Notes under the pieces: generated by a model
Databases searched by the model: none
Told to the model about the DNA's origin: nothing
What the model saw: only the letters and a program-made list of their open reading frames with translations
Position numbers and translations under genes: made by a program
Source of the DNA: LGRD01 sp031415135
Lineage (GTDB): Bacteria > Pseudomonadota > Gammaproteobacteria > Burkholderiales > Burkholderiaceae_C
Direction of reading: 5' to 3'
Assembly: GCA_031415135.1 (NCBI GenBank)
Contig: JANORB010000199.1
Location: forward strand, 1 to 18,824
DNA: 18,824 bases
In this document: positions 1 through 6,452 of the stretch, piece by piece
How the letters are laid out: every line of letters begins with the position of its first letter
Numbering within the stretch: the stretch's first letter is position 1

Positions 1-77
1 GCCCCTGCAGCGCCGCTGGGAGCACCGAATGCTGAGGGTACGGCGCCGGCTTGTCCATTGGCACCAACCTGCGGGAA

Positions 78-101
78 TTGCTCCAACCGGGAGCAACTTT
101 T
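78..101 (+). terminator. Rho-independent terminator of an upstream operon
   Basis: A perfect 7-bp stem, TTGCTCC (78-84) and GGAGCAA (90-96), encloses the loop AACCG and is followed by CTTTT. This is the classical intrinsic terminator layout and is the only hairpin in the window with a clear T-run on the + strand. I infer that it ends transcription of a gene lying left of the window, so the cytochrome gene at 170 probably has its own promoter between about 100 and 155. I could not recognise convincing -35 and -10 hexamers there. Positions 1-77 show no convincing coding sequence. Confidence 0.7.
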
Positions 102-169
102 GCGCTCGGTGATGGCATGGAGTTTGCGCCCTGTGGGTCGATGGAAATTCACCTGGGCGGAGTGCTTTG

Positions 170-682
170 ATGAGACTGTACGGACCTCAATTACCCGCGC
201 CCGGCGCCACGCCTGACACCGCGCCGCTGCGGCTCGCCGCCGCTGTGCTGGCCACGCTGATGTTTTGCGCCGGCGCCGGTGCGCACGGCGATGTGACGCC
301 GCAGGCGGTGGACACGGCGGCCCTGCCCAAGCTGGGCGGGGCTTGGCTGGCCGAAAACCCGTTCCGCCAGAACGCTGAGGCCGTCCAGATCGGCACCTCG
401 GCCTACAACCAGAACTGCGCGCGCTGCCATGGGCTGGAGGCCATCTCCGGCGGCATTGCGCCTGACCTGCGCAAGATCGAGAACGAATGCGCCACCTTGA
501 AGGACGCGGCGCGCAAGACCGCCTGCGTCAAGGACACCGACGACTTCTACCTGTCGACGGTGCGGCGCGGGCGCACGCGCAATGGCGCGGTCTACATGCC
601 CCCGTTCGAGGGCGTGATGAACCAGGAGGCGATGTGGTCGATCAAGGCCTACCTCGAAACCCGGCGCGAGAAGCCGCTGTGA
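170..682 (+). CDS. pedF: PedF-type cytochrome c-550
   Basis: This is a periplasmic mono-haem cytochrome c of 170 aa. PedF proteins take electrons from PQQ-dependent alcohol dehydrogenases and pass them to the respiratory chain. A long N-region and a hydrophobic stretch (about residues 21-37) form a Sec signal, with likely cleavage near AGA-HGD. The haem motif CARCH is at residues 83-87 and the probable axial Met is M143 in MPPFEG. Two further cysteines (about 107 and 119) could form a disulfide. The stretches around SAYNQNCARCHGL and VYMPPFEG are typical of the family. ATG at 170 is chosen because GGAG (159-162) lies 7 nt upstream; the in-frame TTG at 167 is less well placed. The stop overlaps the next start (GTGA), so the two genes are translationally coupled. 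The partner dehydrogenase must lie elsewhere. Confidence 0.9.
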   Translation: MRLYGPQLPAPGATPDTAPLRLAAAVLATLMFCAGAGAHGDVTPQAVDTAALPKLGGAWLAENPFRQNAEAVQIGTSAYNQNCARCHGLEAISGGIAPDLRKIENECATLKDAARKTACVKDTDDFYLSTVRRGRTRNGAVYMPPFEGVMNQEAMWSIKAYLETRREKPL

Positions 683-1527
683 AGCCGGTTGACGCCATCG
701 ACGCGCGCCGCCGCCTCGGCCTGCGCTGGCTCGGCTGCGGTGCCGCCGCGCTGGCCGGGCTGCCCGCCACCGGCCACGCCACCGCGCTCGAAAAGGTGCG
801 GGCCCGCGGCGCGCTGATCGTGGCCGTGTACCAGGACATGCCGCCCTTCAATGTGCAGGGCCAGGGCATCGACATCGACCTGGCGCAGGCGCTGGCCGAC
901 GCGCTGTCGCTGAAGCTGACCCTGCTGCCGTTCGCCGCCGACGAGAACATGGGCGACGACCTGCGCAGCATGGTCTGGCGCGGCCACTACCTCGGCCACG
1001 GCCCGGCCGACGTGCTGCTGCACGTGCCGGTCGACAAGCCGCTGATGGACGCCACGCCGCAGGTCAACATCTTCGCGCCCTACTACCGCGAGCGCGTGGC
1101 GATGGCACGCAACCTGGCGCTGCTGCCGCGCCTGGAAACGCTGTCGCAGTTGGGCACGGCGCAGGTGGTGGTGCCGGGCCAGTCGCTGGCCGGCTGGCTG
1201 CTGATCGGCGCCGACGGCGGGGCTTACAAGAACCAGCTGACAACACAGTGGAAAGACGGCGCGCAGGCCGCGGCCGCGTTGCTGCGCGGCGAGGTGCCGG
1301 TGGCGGCCGGGATGGCCTCGGAGCTGCAATCGGTGCTGCGCGGCGACCCGCGTTTTGCGATCGATGCGCTGCCCTCGCCGCGCGCGCCGCGCGATGGCTG
1401 GGCCGTCGGCCTGGCGGTCAAGCGCGACTCCACCGATCTGGCCAAGGCCTTGCAGGCGGCCATGAACGGGCTGATGGCCAGCGGGCAGGTGGCAACGCTG
1501 TTTGAACGCGGCAACGTGACGCCGTAA
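679..1527 (+). CDS. Quinoprotein dehydrogenase-associated substrate-binding protein (MoxJ/XoxJ-like)
   Basis: This 282-aa periplasmic protein has the fold of family-3 solute-binding proteins. Its type is the one found beside PQQ methanol/ethanol dehydrogenases (MoxJ/XoxJ group), thought to help activate or assemble the dehydrogenase rather than feed an ABC importer. The start is GTG at 679, overlapping the pedF stop by 4 nt; the longer in-frame extension reads through pedF in another frame and is not real. Residues 1-35 form a signal: an arginine-rich RRRLGL followed by a hydrophobic Ala/Gly/Leu stretch ending TGHA, which could be Tat- or Sec-type. The mature part begins LEKVRARGALIVAV and contains QDMPPFNV and GIDIDLAQALA, as in the family. 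No permease or ATPase is adjacent, which supports the dehydrogenase-partner role. The assignment to lanthanide- versus calcium-type systems cannot be made from this gene alone. Confidence 0.82.
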   Translation: MKPVDAIDARRRLGLRWLGCGAAALAGLPATGHATALEKVRARGALIVAVYQDMPPFNVQGQGIDIDLAQALADALSLKLTLLPFAADENMGDDLRSMVWRGHYLGHGPADVLLHVPVDKPLMDATPQVNIFAPYYRERVAMARNLALLPRLETLSQLGTAQVVVPGQSLAGWLLIGADGGAYKNQLTTQWKDGAQAAAALLRGEVPVAAGMASELQSVLRGDPRFAIDALPSPRAPRDGWAVGLAVKRDSTDLAKALQAAMNGLMASGQVATLFERGNVTP

Positions 1528-1582
1528 CATCCGGCAGCGTGACCGTGCGCGGCCCGAGGGGGGCAGGCCACTGGGCACACCC

Positions 1583-1589
1583 GGGAGGT
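1583..1589 (+). promoter_or_regulatory. Strong ribosome binding site for the 1595 gene
   Basis: GGGAGGT lies 5-6 nt before the ATG at 1595 and is close to a full Shine-Dalgarno sequence. It supports 1595 over the longer in-frame alternatives and shows that the unassigned protein is independently translated, although it lies only 67 nt after the preceding stop. Confidence 0.6.
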
Positions 1590-1594
1590 GTTGC

Positions 1595-2623
1595 ATGAGC
1601 TGGACCGAGATCAAGGGCGTCGAGCACGCGGGGCAATGCATTCAGCGCTGGTTCGGCAACATCCCGTTCATCGACGACTACGCGCAGCTCGCAACCTGGC
1701 TGTCCAACGTCGAGCTGTACGAGGGCGATTTCGCCAACAGCCTGGAGGCCTTGTCCAAGCGCCTGTGGCTGACCTACCTCGAAAGGTCGATCGGCTCGAA
1801 CCGGCTCACGCAGGCGATCCAGCGCGAAGGAAACACGCTCGGCTTCAAGGCCTTCGTGGCCAACAACCTGGACCATCACACCGTCTACTTCAACACCATC
1901 AAGGCCGAGACCTTCATCCACAACCTGATCAACAAGGTGCTGTGGAAGGACTCCTTTGCCATCCACCACGGCGAGTTCAGCCATTCCTACCAATGGCTTG
2001 CCGCGGGGGACTACTTCGGCTGGGGTCACAAGACCTCCAAGTTGTTCAGCGCCACCGGAATGATCCAGAGCCGGGAGCCGATTCCGCACATGAGCGCCGG
2101 TGGTGCGGTGCTGAACGAGAAGGTCTACCTGTGGGAATGGCTGGTCGACAGCCTCAACGCCAAGGACAAGGGCAAGGTCGCCGCGGCGATCGGCCAGGGT
2201 GAACCGCTGAGCCTCAATGGCCACTGTTTCACCGACACCTTCCGCCATGCGAACAATGTGCATGCGCTGCTGCGGGAGCACCGGGAAGACTGGTTCCTCG
2301 GCTACTACGCGAGCCGGCGCGACGCCCGGCTGCTGGACAACACCAACCGCTTCGAGCAGCGGGACTTCCCGGCCATGAACCTCAGCAGGACCAAGTTCGG
2401 CGGCGCCGCCGGCATGACCAAGGCGGCGGTGACGCAGACCTACCAGGCCCTGGAAGGGCAGAAGCACGGCCGCGTCGACCCCGAGGAGGGCTTGTATCGA
2501 GGCGCGGTCAGGGTGGGTGCGAACAAGCCCGGGCCGTACCGCATCTTCGAGTTCCACGGCATCCTGGGCGGGGCGCCCGACACGTTTGTGCCGAAGTTCC
2601 CGAAGATCGAGAAGGCGAAGTAG
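1595..2623 (+). CDS. Unassigned 342-aa soluble protein
   Basis: I do not recognise this protein. It is 342 aa with no signal peptide and no long hydrophobic segment, so it is probably cytoplasmic or exported by a dedicated route. It is rich in aromatics and histidines. Possible functional elements are NNLDHHTVYF (about residue 90), HHGEFSHSYQWL (about 125), SLNGHCFTDTFRHANN (about 210) and a basic C-terminus ending PKFPKIEKAK. The second of these resembles, from memory only, an E-F-[ST]-H-x-x-Q-W pattern in some effector-like families such as LirA/MavJ; I give this little weight. Codon use is G/C-rich but somewhat less extreme than in the neighbours. A good ribosome binding site precedes it and a strong hairpin directly follows the stop, so it may be the last gene of the pedF transcript or a single-gene unit. 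Confidence 0.75.
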   Translation: MSWTEIKGVEHAGQCIQRWFGNIPFIDDYAQLATWLSNVELYEGDFANSLEALSKRLWLTYLERSIGSNRLTQAIQREGNTLGFKAFVANNLDHHTVYFNTIKAETFIHNLINKVLWKDSFAIHHGEFSHSYQWLAAGDYFGWGHKTSKLFSATGMIQSREPIPHMSAGGAVLNEKVYLWEWLVDSLNAKDKGKVAAAIGQGEPLSLNGHCFTDTFRHANNVHALLREHREDWFLGYYASRRDARLLDNTNRFEQRDFPAMNLSRTKFGGAAGMTKAAVTQTYQALEGQKHGRVDPEEGLYRGAVRVGANKPGPYRIFEFHGILGGAPDTFVPKFPKIEKAK

Positions 2624-2640
2624 GCCGGCTCGCGCCGGCC
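2623..2640 (+). terminator. Strong GC hairpin at the stop of the 1595 gene
   Basis: GGCCGGC (2623-2629) and GCCGGCC (2634-2640) form a perfect 7-bp all-GC stem with the tetraloop TCGC. The last base of the TAG stop is the first base of the stem. There is no T-run after it, so it may be a Rho-dependent or pausing terminator, or an mRNA-stabilising 3' end. It divides the pedF region from the CoA-transferase unit. Confidence 0.5.
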
Positions 2641-2662
2641 GGGGCCGCCGCTGGAAACGCCG

Positions 2663-3523
2663 ATGAACACCCCTGAATCAAGCCTGACAGCGTGGATCGG
2701 CCGCACCGAAACGCAGCGCGACACCCTCGTTGCGACGCCCATGGTGGCATTGGCGGCCACCCTGGACCACCCGGCCGCGCCGGTCGAGCCCGGCACGCCG
2801 CTGCCGCCGCTGTGGCACTGGCTGTACTTCTTGCCGATGCAGCGGCAGTCCGAGATCGGCCCCGACGGCCATGCCCGGCGCGGCGGCTTCCTGCCGCCGG
2901 TGCCGCTGCCGCGGCGCATGTGGGCCGGCAGCCGGTTTGAGTTTCGATCGCCGATCCGCGTGGGCGACCGCGTGGCGCGCACGTCTTCGATCGACGACGT
3001 GACGCGCAAGGACGGCCGCACCGGCCGGCTGGTGTTCGTCAAGCTGCGCCACGAGTTGCGTTGCAACGATGCGATCGAGCCGGCGCTGGTGGAGTTTCAC
3101 GACATCGTCTACCGTGAAGCGCAGCGCCCGGGCGACGTGGCGCCGCCGCCGCAGAAGGCTGAAGCAGGCGCGCCGTGGCAGCGCGAGATCGTGCCCGACG
3201 CGGTGCTGCTGTTCCGCTACTCGGCGCTCACCTTCAACGGCCACCGCATCCACTACGACCGCCGCTACGTGACCGAGGTCGAGGGCTACCCGGGCCTGGT
3301 CGTGCACGGCCCGCTGATCGCCACGCTGTTGCTGGACTTGCTGCGCCGCGAGCGGCCCATGGCCGACGTGGCGAGCTTCCGCTTCACGGCCGTGCGGCCG
3401 ACCTTCGACCTGCACCCGTTTCGCGTCAACGGCGCGCCGCAGCATGACGGCAAGACAGTTCGCCTGTGGGCCCAGGACCATGAAGGCGGGTTGACGATGG
3501 ACGCCACCGCCATCTTGCGCTGA
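2663..3523 (+). CDS. FAS1-like/MaoC-type acyl-CoA hydratase (HTD2 family)
   Basis: This 286-aa double hot-dog protein resembles mesaconyl-C4-CoA and itaconyl-CoA hydratases and other FAS1-like dehydratases, which add or remove water across the double bond of enoyl-CoA. The N-terminal half carries the degenerate hot-dog domain with LPRRMWAGSRFEF and RVGDRVARTSSI (about residues 82-110). The C-terminal half carries the active-site segment FNGHRIHYD (191-199) followed by GYPGLVVHGPL (208-218), where the Asn/His pair replaces the Asp/His dyad of classical MaoC hydratases. A CoA-transferase gene begins 10 nt after its stop, so the two form an operon. In itaconate degradation, family members of these two types act with a CitE-like lyase; no lyase is in the window, so the substrate stays open. 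Upstream GGAAA is only a weak ribosome binding site. Confidence 0.83.
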   Translation: MNTPESSLTAWIGRTETQRDTLVATPMVALAATLDHPAAPVEPGTPLPPLWHWLYFLPMQRQSEIGPDGHARRGGFLPPVPLPRRMWAGSRFEFRSPIRVGDRVARTSSIDDVTRKDGRTGRLVFVKLRHELRCNDAIEPALVEFHDIVYREAQRPGDVAPPPQKAEAGAPWQREIVPDAVLLFRYSALTFNGHRIHYDRRYVTEVEGYPGLVVHGPLIATLLLDLLRRERPMADVASFRFTAVRPTFDLHPFRVNGAPQHDGKTVRLWAQDHEGGLTMDATAILR

Positions 3524-3533
3524 AGGAGCCGCG

Positions 3534-4724
3534 ATGCAACCGCTCAAAGGCCTGACCGTCGTGACGCTCGAACACGCCATCGCCGCGCCGTTCGCCACCC
3601 GCCAGCTCGCCGACCTGGGCGCGCGCGTGATCAAGATCGAGCGCCCCGGCGGCGGCGACTTCGCGCGCGGCTATGACACGCGGGTGCGCGGCCTGTCTTC
3701 GCACTTCGTCTGGACCAACCGCTCCAAGGAAAGCCTGACGCTCGACGTGAAGCACCCCGAGGCCGCCCGGCTGCTGCAGCGCCTGGTGCTGGAGAAGGCC
3801 GACGTGCTGGTGCAAAACCTCGCGCCCGGCGCGGCCGCGCGGCTCGGGCTGGGCCACGCCAAGCTCGCGGCCAGCAAGCCTTCGATCATCGTGTGCGACA
3901 TCTCCGGCTACGGCGCCGACGGGCCGTACCGCGACAAGAAGGCCTACGACCTGCTGATCCAGAGCGAAGCCGGTTTTGTCTCGGTCACCGGCACGCCCGA
4001 CCAGCCCTGCAAGGCCGGCACCTCGATTGCCGACATCGCCGCCGGCATGTACGCCTACACCAACATCCTGGCGGCCTTGCTGCAGCGTGGGCAGACCGGC
4101 CAGGGCCAGCACATCGACATCTCGATGCTCGAAGCGCTGGCCGAATGGACCAGCTTTCCGCTGTATTACGCGATCGACGGCGCGCCACCACCACCGCGCA
4201 CCGGGGCGAGCCACGCCACGATCTACCCCTACGGCCCGTTCGCCACCGGCGACGGCGGCACGGTGATGCTGGGTCTGCAAAACGAGCGCGAGTGGGTCAA
4301 CTTCTGCGCCGGCGTGTTGCGCCAACCCGCGCTCGCCACCGATCCGCGCTTCGCCGGCAACGCCCGGCGCGTGGCCGAGCGGGGCGCGCTGCGCGAGATC
4401 ATCGATGCGGCCTTCCAGGCGCTGACCGCGCCGCAGGTGGTCGAGCGGCTCGAAGCGGCGCAGATCGCCAATGCGCGCGTCAACACGATGCACGAGCTGT
4501 GGCAGCACCCGCAGCTGAAGGCCCGCGAACGCTGGCGCGAGGTCGGCTCGCCGGCCGGAATGCTGCCGGCGATGTTGCCGCCGGGTTCGTGGCGCCGGGA
4601 CGGGACCGATGGCCCGCGCATGGACCCGGTGCCCGCGCTCGGTGAGCACACGGACACGATCCTGGGCGAGCTCGGCATCGACGCCGCCGGCATCCGCGCG
4701 CTGCGCGCAGCCGGGGCGATTTGA
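3534..4724 (+). CDS. CaiB/BaiF family III CoA-transferase
   Basis: This is a 396-aa class III CoA-transferase, which moves CoA from a donor acyl-CoA to a free acid through an aspartyl-CoA anhydride and usually forms interlocked dimers. It starts MQPLKGLTVVTLEHAIAAPF, the standard N-terminal strand-helix of the family. The pattern LADLGARVIKIERPGGGD binds the CoA nucleotide region. D167 in TSIADIAAGMYA matches the catalytic aspartate. Length is normal for the family. AAGGAG (3523-3528) precedes the ATG by 5 nt and overlaps the stop of the hydratase gene, so expression is coupled. Together with the hydratase it suggests activation of a dicarboxylate (itaconate, mesaconate, citramalate or similar) and hydration of its CoA ester. 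The exact acid cannot be read from the sequence. Confidence 0.9.
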   Translation: MQPLKGLTVVTLEHAIAAPFATRQLADLGARVIKIERPGGGDFARGYDTRVRGLSSHFVWTNRSKESLTLDVKHPEAARLLQRLVLEKADVLVQNLAPGAAARLGLGHAKLAASKPSIIVCDISGYGADGPYRDKKAYDLLIQSEAGFVSVTGTPDQPCKAGTSIADIAAGMYAYTNILAALLQRGQTGQGQHIDISMLEALAEWTSFPLYYAIDGAPPPPRTGASHATIYPYGPFATGDGGTVMLGLQNEREWVNFCAGVLRQPALATDPRFAGNARRVAERGALREIIDAAFQALTAPQVVERLEAAQIANARVNTMHELWQHPQLKARERWREVGSPAGMLPAMLPPGSWRRDGTDGPRMDPVPALGEHTDTILGELGIDAAGIRALRAAGAI

Positions 4725-4731
4725 CACGGCT

Positions 4732-4775
4732 CCGGGCAGTCGGCCAGACCACCCGCGGCCCGGCCGACTACCCGG
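4732..4775. terminator. Convergent stem-loop between the CoA-transferase and M16 genes
   Basis: CCGGGCAGTCGGCC (4732-4745) pairs with GGCCGACTACCCGG (4762-4775) with one internal mismatch; the innermost 8 bp, AGTCGGCC/GGCCGACT, are perfect. The loop is 16 nt. The right arm covers the TAG stop of the M16 gene. It sits between two convergent genes and could stop transcription from both sides, although it has no T-run. Confidence 0.55.
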
Positions 4776-6093
4776 GTCCGTCGGGCGTGAGGGTGGCCCG
4801 CGTGCCGGCCGGCTTGTGGCGGTTGACCAGCCCGCGCACCCGCTCGCTCACGCCCTGAGCCACCTTGCCGGCCAGGGCCACCGAGATCGGCGCCGCGAGC
4901 ATGCGCCGGAACTCGTCGCGAACCTGCCCGGCCGTGACGGCTTGCACCCGCGCCAGCACCTCCGCCCGCGGGCGCACCCGCCCCAGCGCATACAGGTCTC
5001 GCGCCGCGTCCTCGAGCCGCTGGTAGGGCTGCTCTTGCGCGCGCAGGTGGCGCACCGCAATCTGGTTGCGGGCCCGCTCGAGGTCCACGGGCGCGATGGT
5101 TTCGGCGTGGGCGACGAGCAGCCGCATCACCTCGGTGAAAAACTCGTCCACATGTTCGGGCGCGGTCGACGCCTCGATGACGAACTGCCCGCACAACTCG
5201 GTCACATCGGCCGAACAGGCGGCGTAGTACACCAGCGCGCGCCGCTCGCGGATCTGGTCCATCAGCGGCGAGCTCATGCCCTCGCCGAACAGCGCCGCGG
5301 CGACGACGCCGGCGTGGTGGTCCTGCGCCAGCGCGGGCATGGGAAAGCCCATCGCCACATGGATCTGCGGCGCGCCGGGCAGCCGGCGCGCGGCCACGCC
5401 CCCCAGGAACGCGGGCGCCGCCAGCACGTTCGGCGTGCCGCCCTCCATGCTGCCGAAGGCCGCTTGCGCTTCGTGCAGCACGGCCTGCGGGTCCACCTGG
5501 CCGGCCACGCCGACGATGACGTTGGCGCCGGTGTACTGCTGCCGCACGTAGCCCAGCAACTCGTCGCGCGTCAGCCGCTCGATGTTGCCGCGCGTGCCGA
5601 TGACGGGCTGGGCCAGCGCATGCGAGCCGAAGCACAGCTTGTCGAACAGCTTGAACGCGGTCGACATGCCATCGTCTTCGTCTTCGGTGTATTCATGCAG
5701 GATGACCTGGCGCTCCCGTTCCAGTTCGGCCTGCGGGAACGTGCTGTGGCGCACGATGTCGCCCAGCATCCGCAAGAACCGCCCCGCGTCGCGCGCCATG
5801 CCGCGCATGTGGTACGCGGTGTGGTCCTTGTCGGTGTGGGCGTTGACCTCGGCGCCCAGCAACTCGGCGTCCAGGTTGACCTGCTGGCAACTGCGCTCGG
5901 CCGTGCCCTTGAACGCCATGTGCTCGCAGAAGTGGCTCGCGCCATTCAGCCGCCGGCTTTCGTGCGCACTGCCGGTGCGCACGAACACGCTGACGCTGGC
6001 GCTGTCGAGGTGCGGCAGGGCCAGCGTGACGACGCGCACGCCGTTGGGCTGGGTGGCGACGGTGGTGTCGGGGTCGTGGGGGTGGTGGGTCAT
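4768..6093 (-). CDS. M16 family zinc peptidase (insulinase/MPP-like)
   Basis: This is a 441-aa single-gene M16B peptidase. The inverted zinc motif HFCEH (H54, E57, H58) is intact, and E134 in QVILHEYTED falls 76 residues on, as expected for the third metal ligand. It therefore has the residues of an active peptidase rather than of the inactive partner seen in many M16 pairs. EVNAHTDKDHTAYH and FGSHALAQPVIGT are further family segments. The C-terminal domain follows without an obvious break. No signal peptide is seen, so it is probably cytoplasmic. I place the start at the ATG at 6093 because the homologous part begins just after it; the upstream in-frame extension to 6222 looks non-coding and overlaps the small ORF in another frame. 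The ribosome binding site at 6093 is poor, so translation may depend on the small ORF 22 nt upstream. The C-terminus (RATLTPDGPG) is short and polar. Confidence 0.88.
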   Translation of the reverse strand: MTHHPHDPDTTVATQPNGVRVVTLALPHLDSASVSVFVRTGSAHESRRLNGASHFCEHMAFKGTAERSCQQVNLDAELLGAEVNAHTDKDHTAYHMRGMARDAGRFLRMLGDIVRHSTFPQAELERERQVILHEYTEDEDDGMSTAFKLFDKLCFGSHALAQPVIGTRGNIERLTRDELLGYVRQQYTGANVIVGVAGQVDPQAVLHEAQAAFGSMEGGTPNVLAAPAFLGGVAARRLPGAPQIHVAMGFPMPALAQDHHAGVVAAALFGEGMSSPLMDQIRERRALVYYAACSADVTELCGQFVIEASTAPEHVDEFFTEVMRLLVAHAETIAPVDLERARNQIAVRHLRAQEQPYQRLEDAARDLYALGRVRPRAEVLARVQAVTAGQVRDEFRRMLAAPISVALAGKVAQGVSERVRGLVNRHKPAGTRATLTPDGPG

Positions 6094-6115
6094 CACCGGG
6101 ATTGTCGGGGCTGGC

Positions 6116-6250
6116 TCAGCGACGCGGTTGCACCGGACCGGCGGCCTCGCCGTGCTCGCGCAGGCCGGCGAGCCAGGCTGCGCTTTGCGGCGACAGCGCG
6201 TCTCGGTGGGCGGCGTCGCCACAGGCGTCCATCGGTGACTCTTGCAACAT
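6116..6250 (-). CDS. Small ORF of 44 aa upstream of the M16 peptidase
   Basis: Reading the - strand from ATG 6250 gives a 44-aa peptide that starts MLQESPMDACGD, contains SPQSAAWLAGLREHGE and ends GPVQPRR, with TGA at 6116-6118. AAAGGAG lies 7 nt before the ATG, a better ribosome binding site than that of the peptidase gene, and most codons end in G or C as in the neighbours. Its stop is 22 nt from the peptidase start, so it can be the first gene of a two-gene operon. It has one Cys, one Trp, no membrane segment and no recognisable domain. It is not PqqA, since the conserved Glu-x3-Tyr is absent. It could be a leader peptide, a small regulator, a peptidase substrate, or a chance ORF. Confidence 0.5.
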   Translation of the reverse strand: MLQESPMDACGDAAHRDALSPQSAAWLAGLREHGEAAGPVQPRR

Positions 6251-6390
6251 CGTCGGGCTCCTTTGGTGGCTGTCTCAGCACGGTATTTCGGCGCCCGCGC
6301 GGTGCTGGCCGGTTCGGCGCCTGGCGGCCCTTGTTACAAACAGATACCCGGAAGCAGTCTGGCATAGAGCATGATTTATTCCACAGATCA

Positions 6391-6408
6391 ACCCCCTGAA
6401 CGGGGGGT
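6391..6408 (+). promoter_or_regulatory. Inverted repeat in the divergent promoter region
   Basis: ACCCCC (6391-6396) and GGGGGT (6403-6408) form a perfect 6-bp inverted repeat around TGAACG. It lies in the 202-bp space between the divergent small ORF/M16 and flavoprotein genes, 45 nt before the flavoprotein ATG. It could be an operator or a leader hairpin. The spacer also holds a relatively AT-rich patch (about 6331-6380) where promoters would be expected, but I could not fit good sigma-70 hexamers. Confidence 0.3.
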
Positions 6409-6452
6409 AATGCGCACGCTTTTGTGGCCATTGTTGGGTCGGGACTGGAAAC

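Noticed and set aside
1..219. An open frame running in from the left edge on the + strand
   Set aside because: It has no start, crosses the intrinsic terminator at 78-101 and the pedF start, and its product shows no similarity I can recognise.
487..678. N-terminal extension of the XoxJ-like protein
   Set aside because: It overlaps pedF in another frame. The GTG at 679 is followed by a signal peptide.
6116..6250. The small ORF as PqqA, the PQQ precursor peptide
   Set aside because: PqqA is about 22-30 residues with a conserved Glu-x3-Tyr. This peptide has 44 residues and no Tyr, and no other pqq gene is in the window.
4609..6399. A 596-codon open frame on the + strand
   Set aside because: It crosses the CoA-transferase end and the antisense of the M16 gene. 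The M16 frame has the intact HxxEH motif and the + frame has none.
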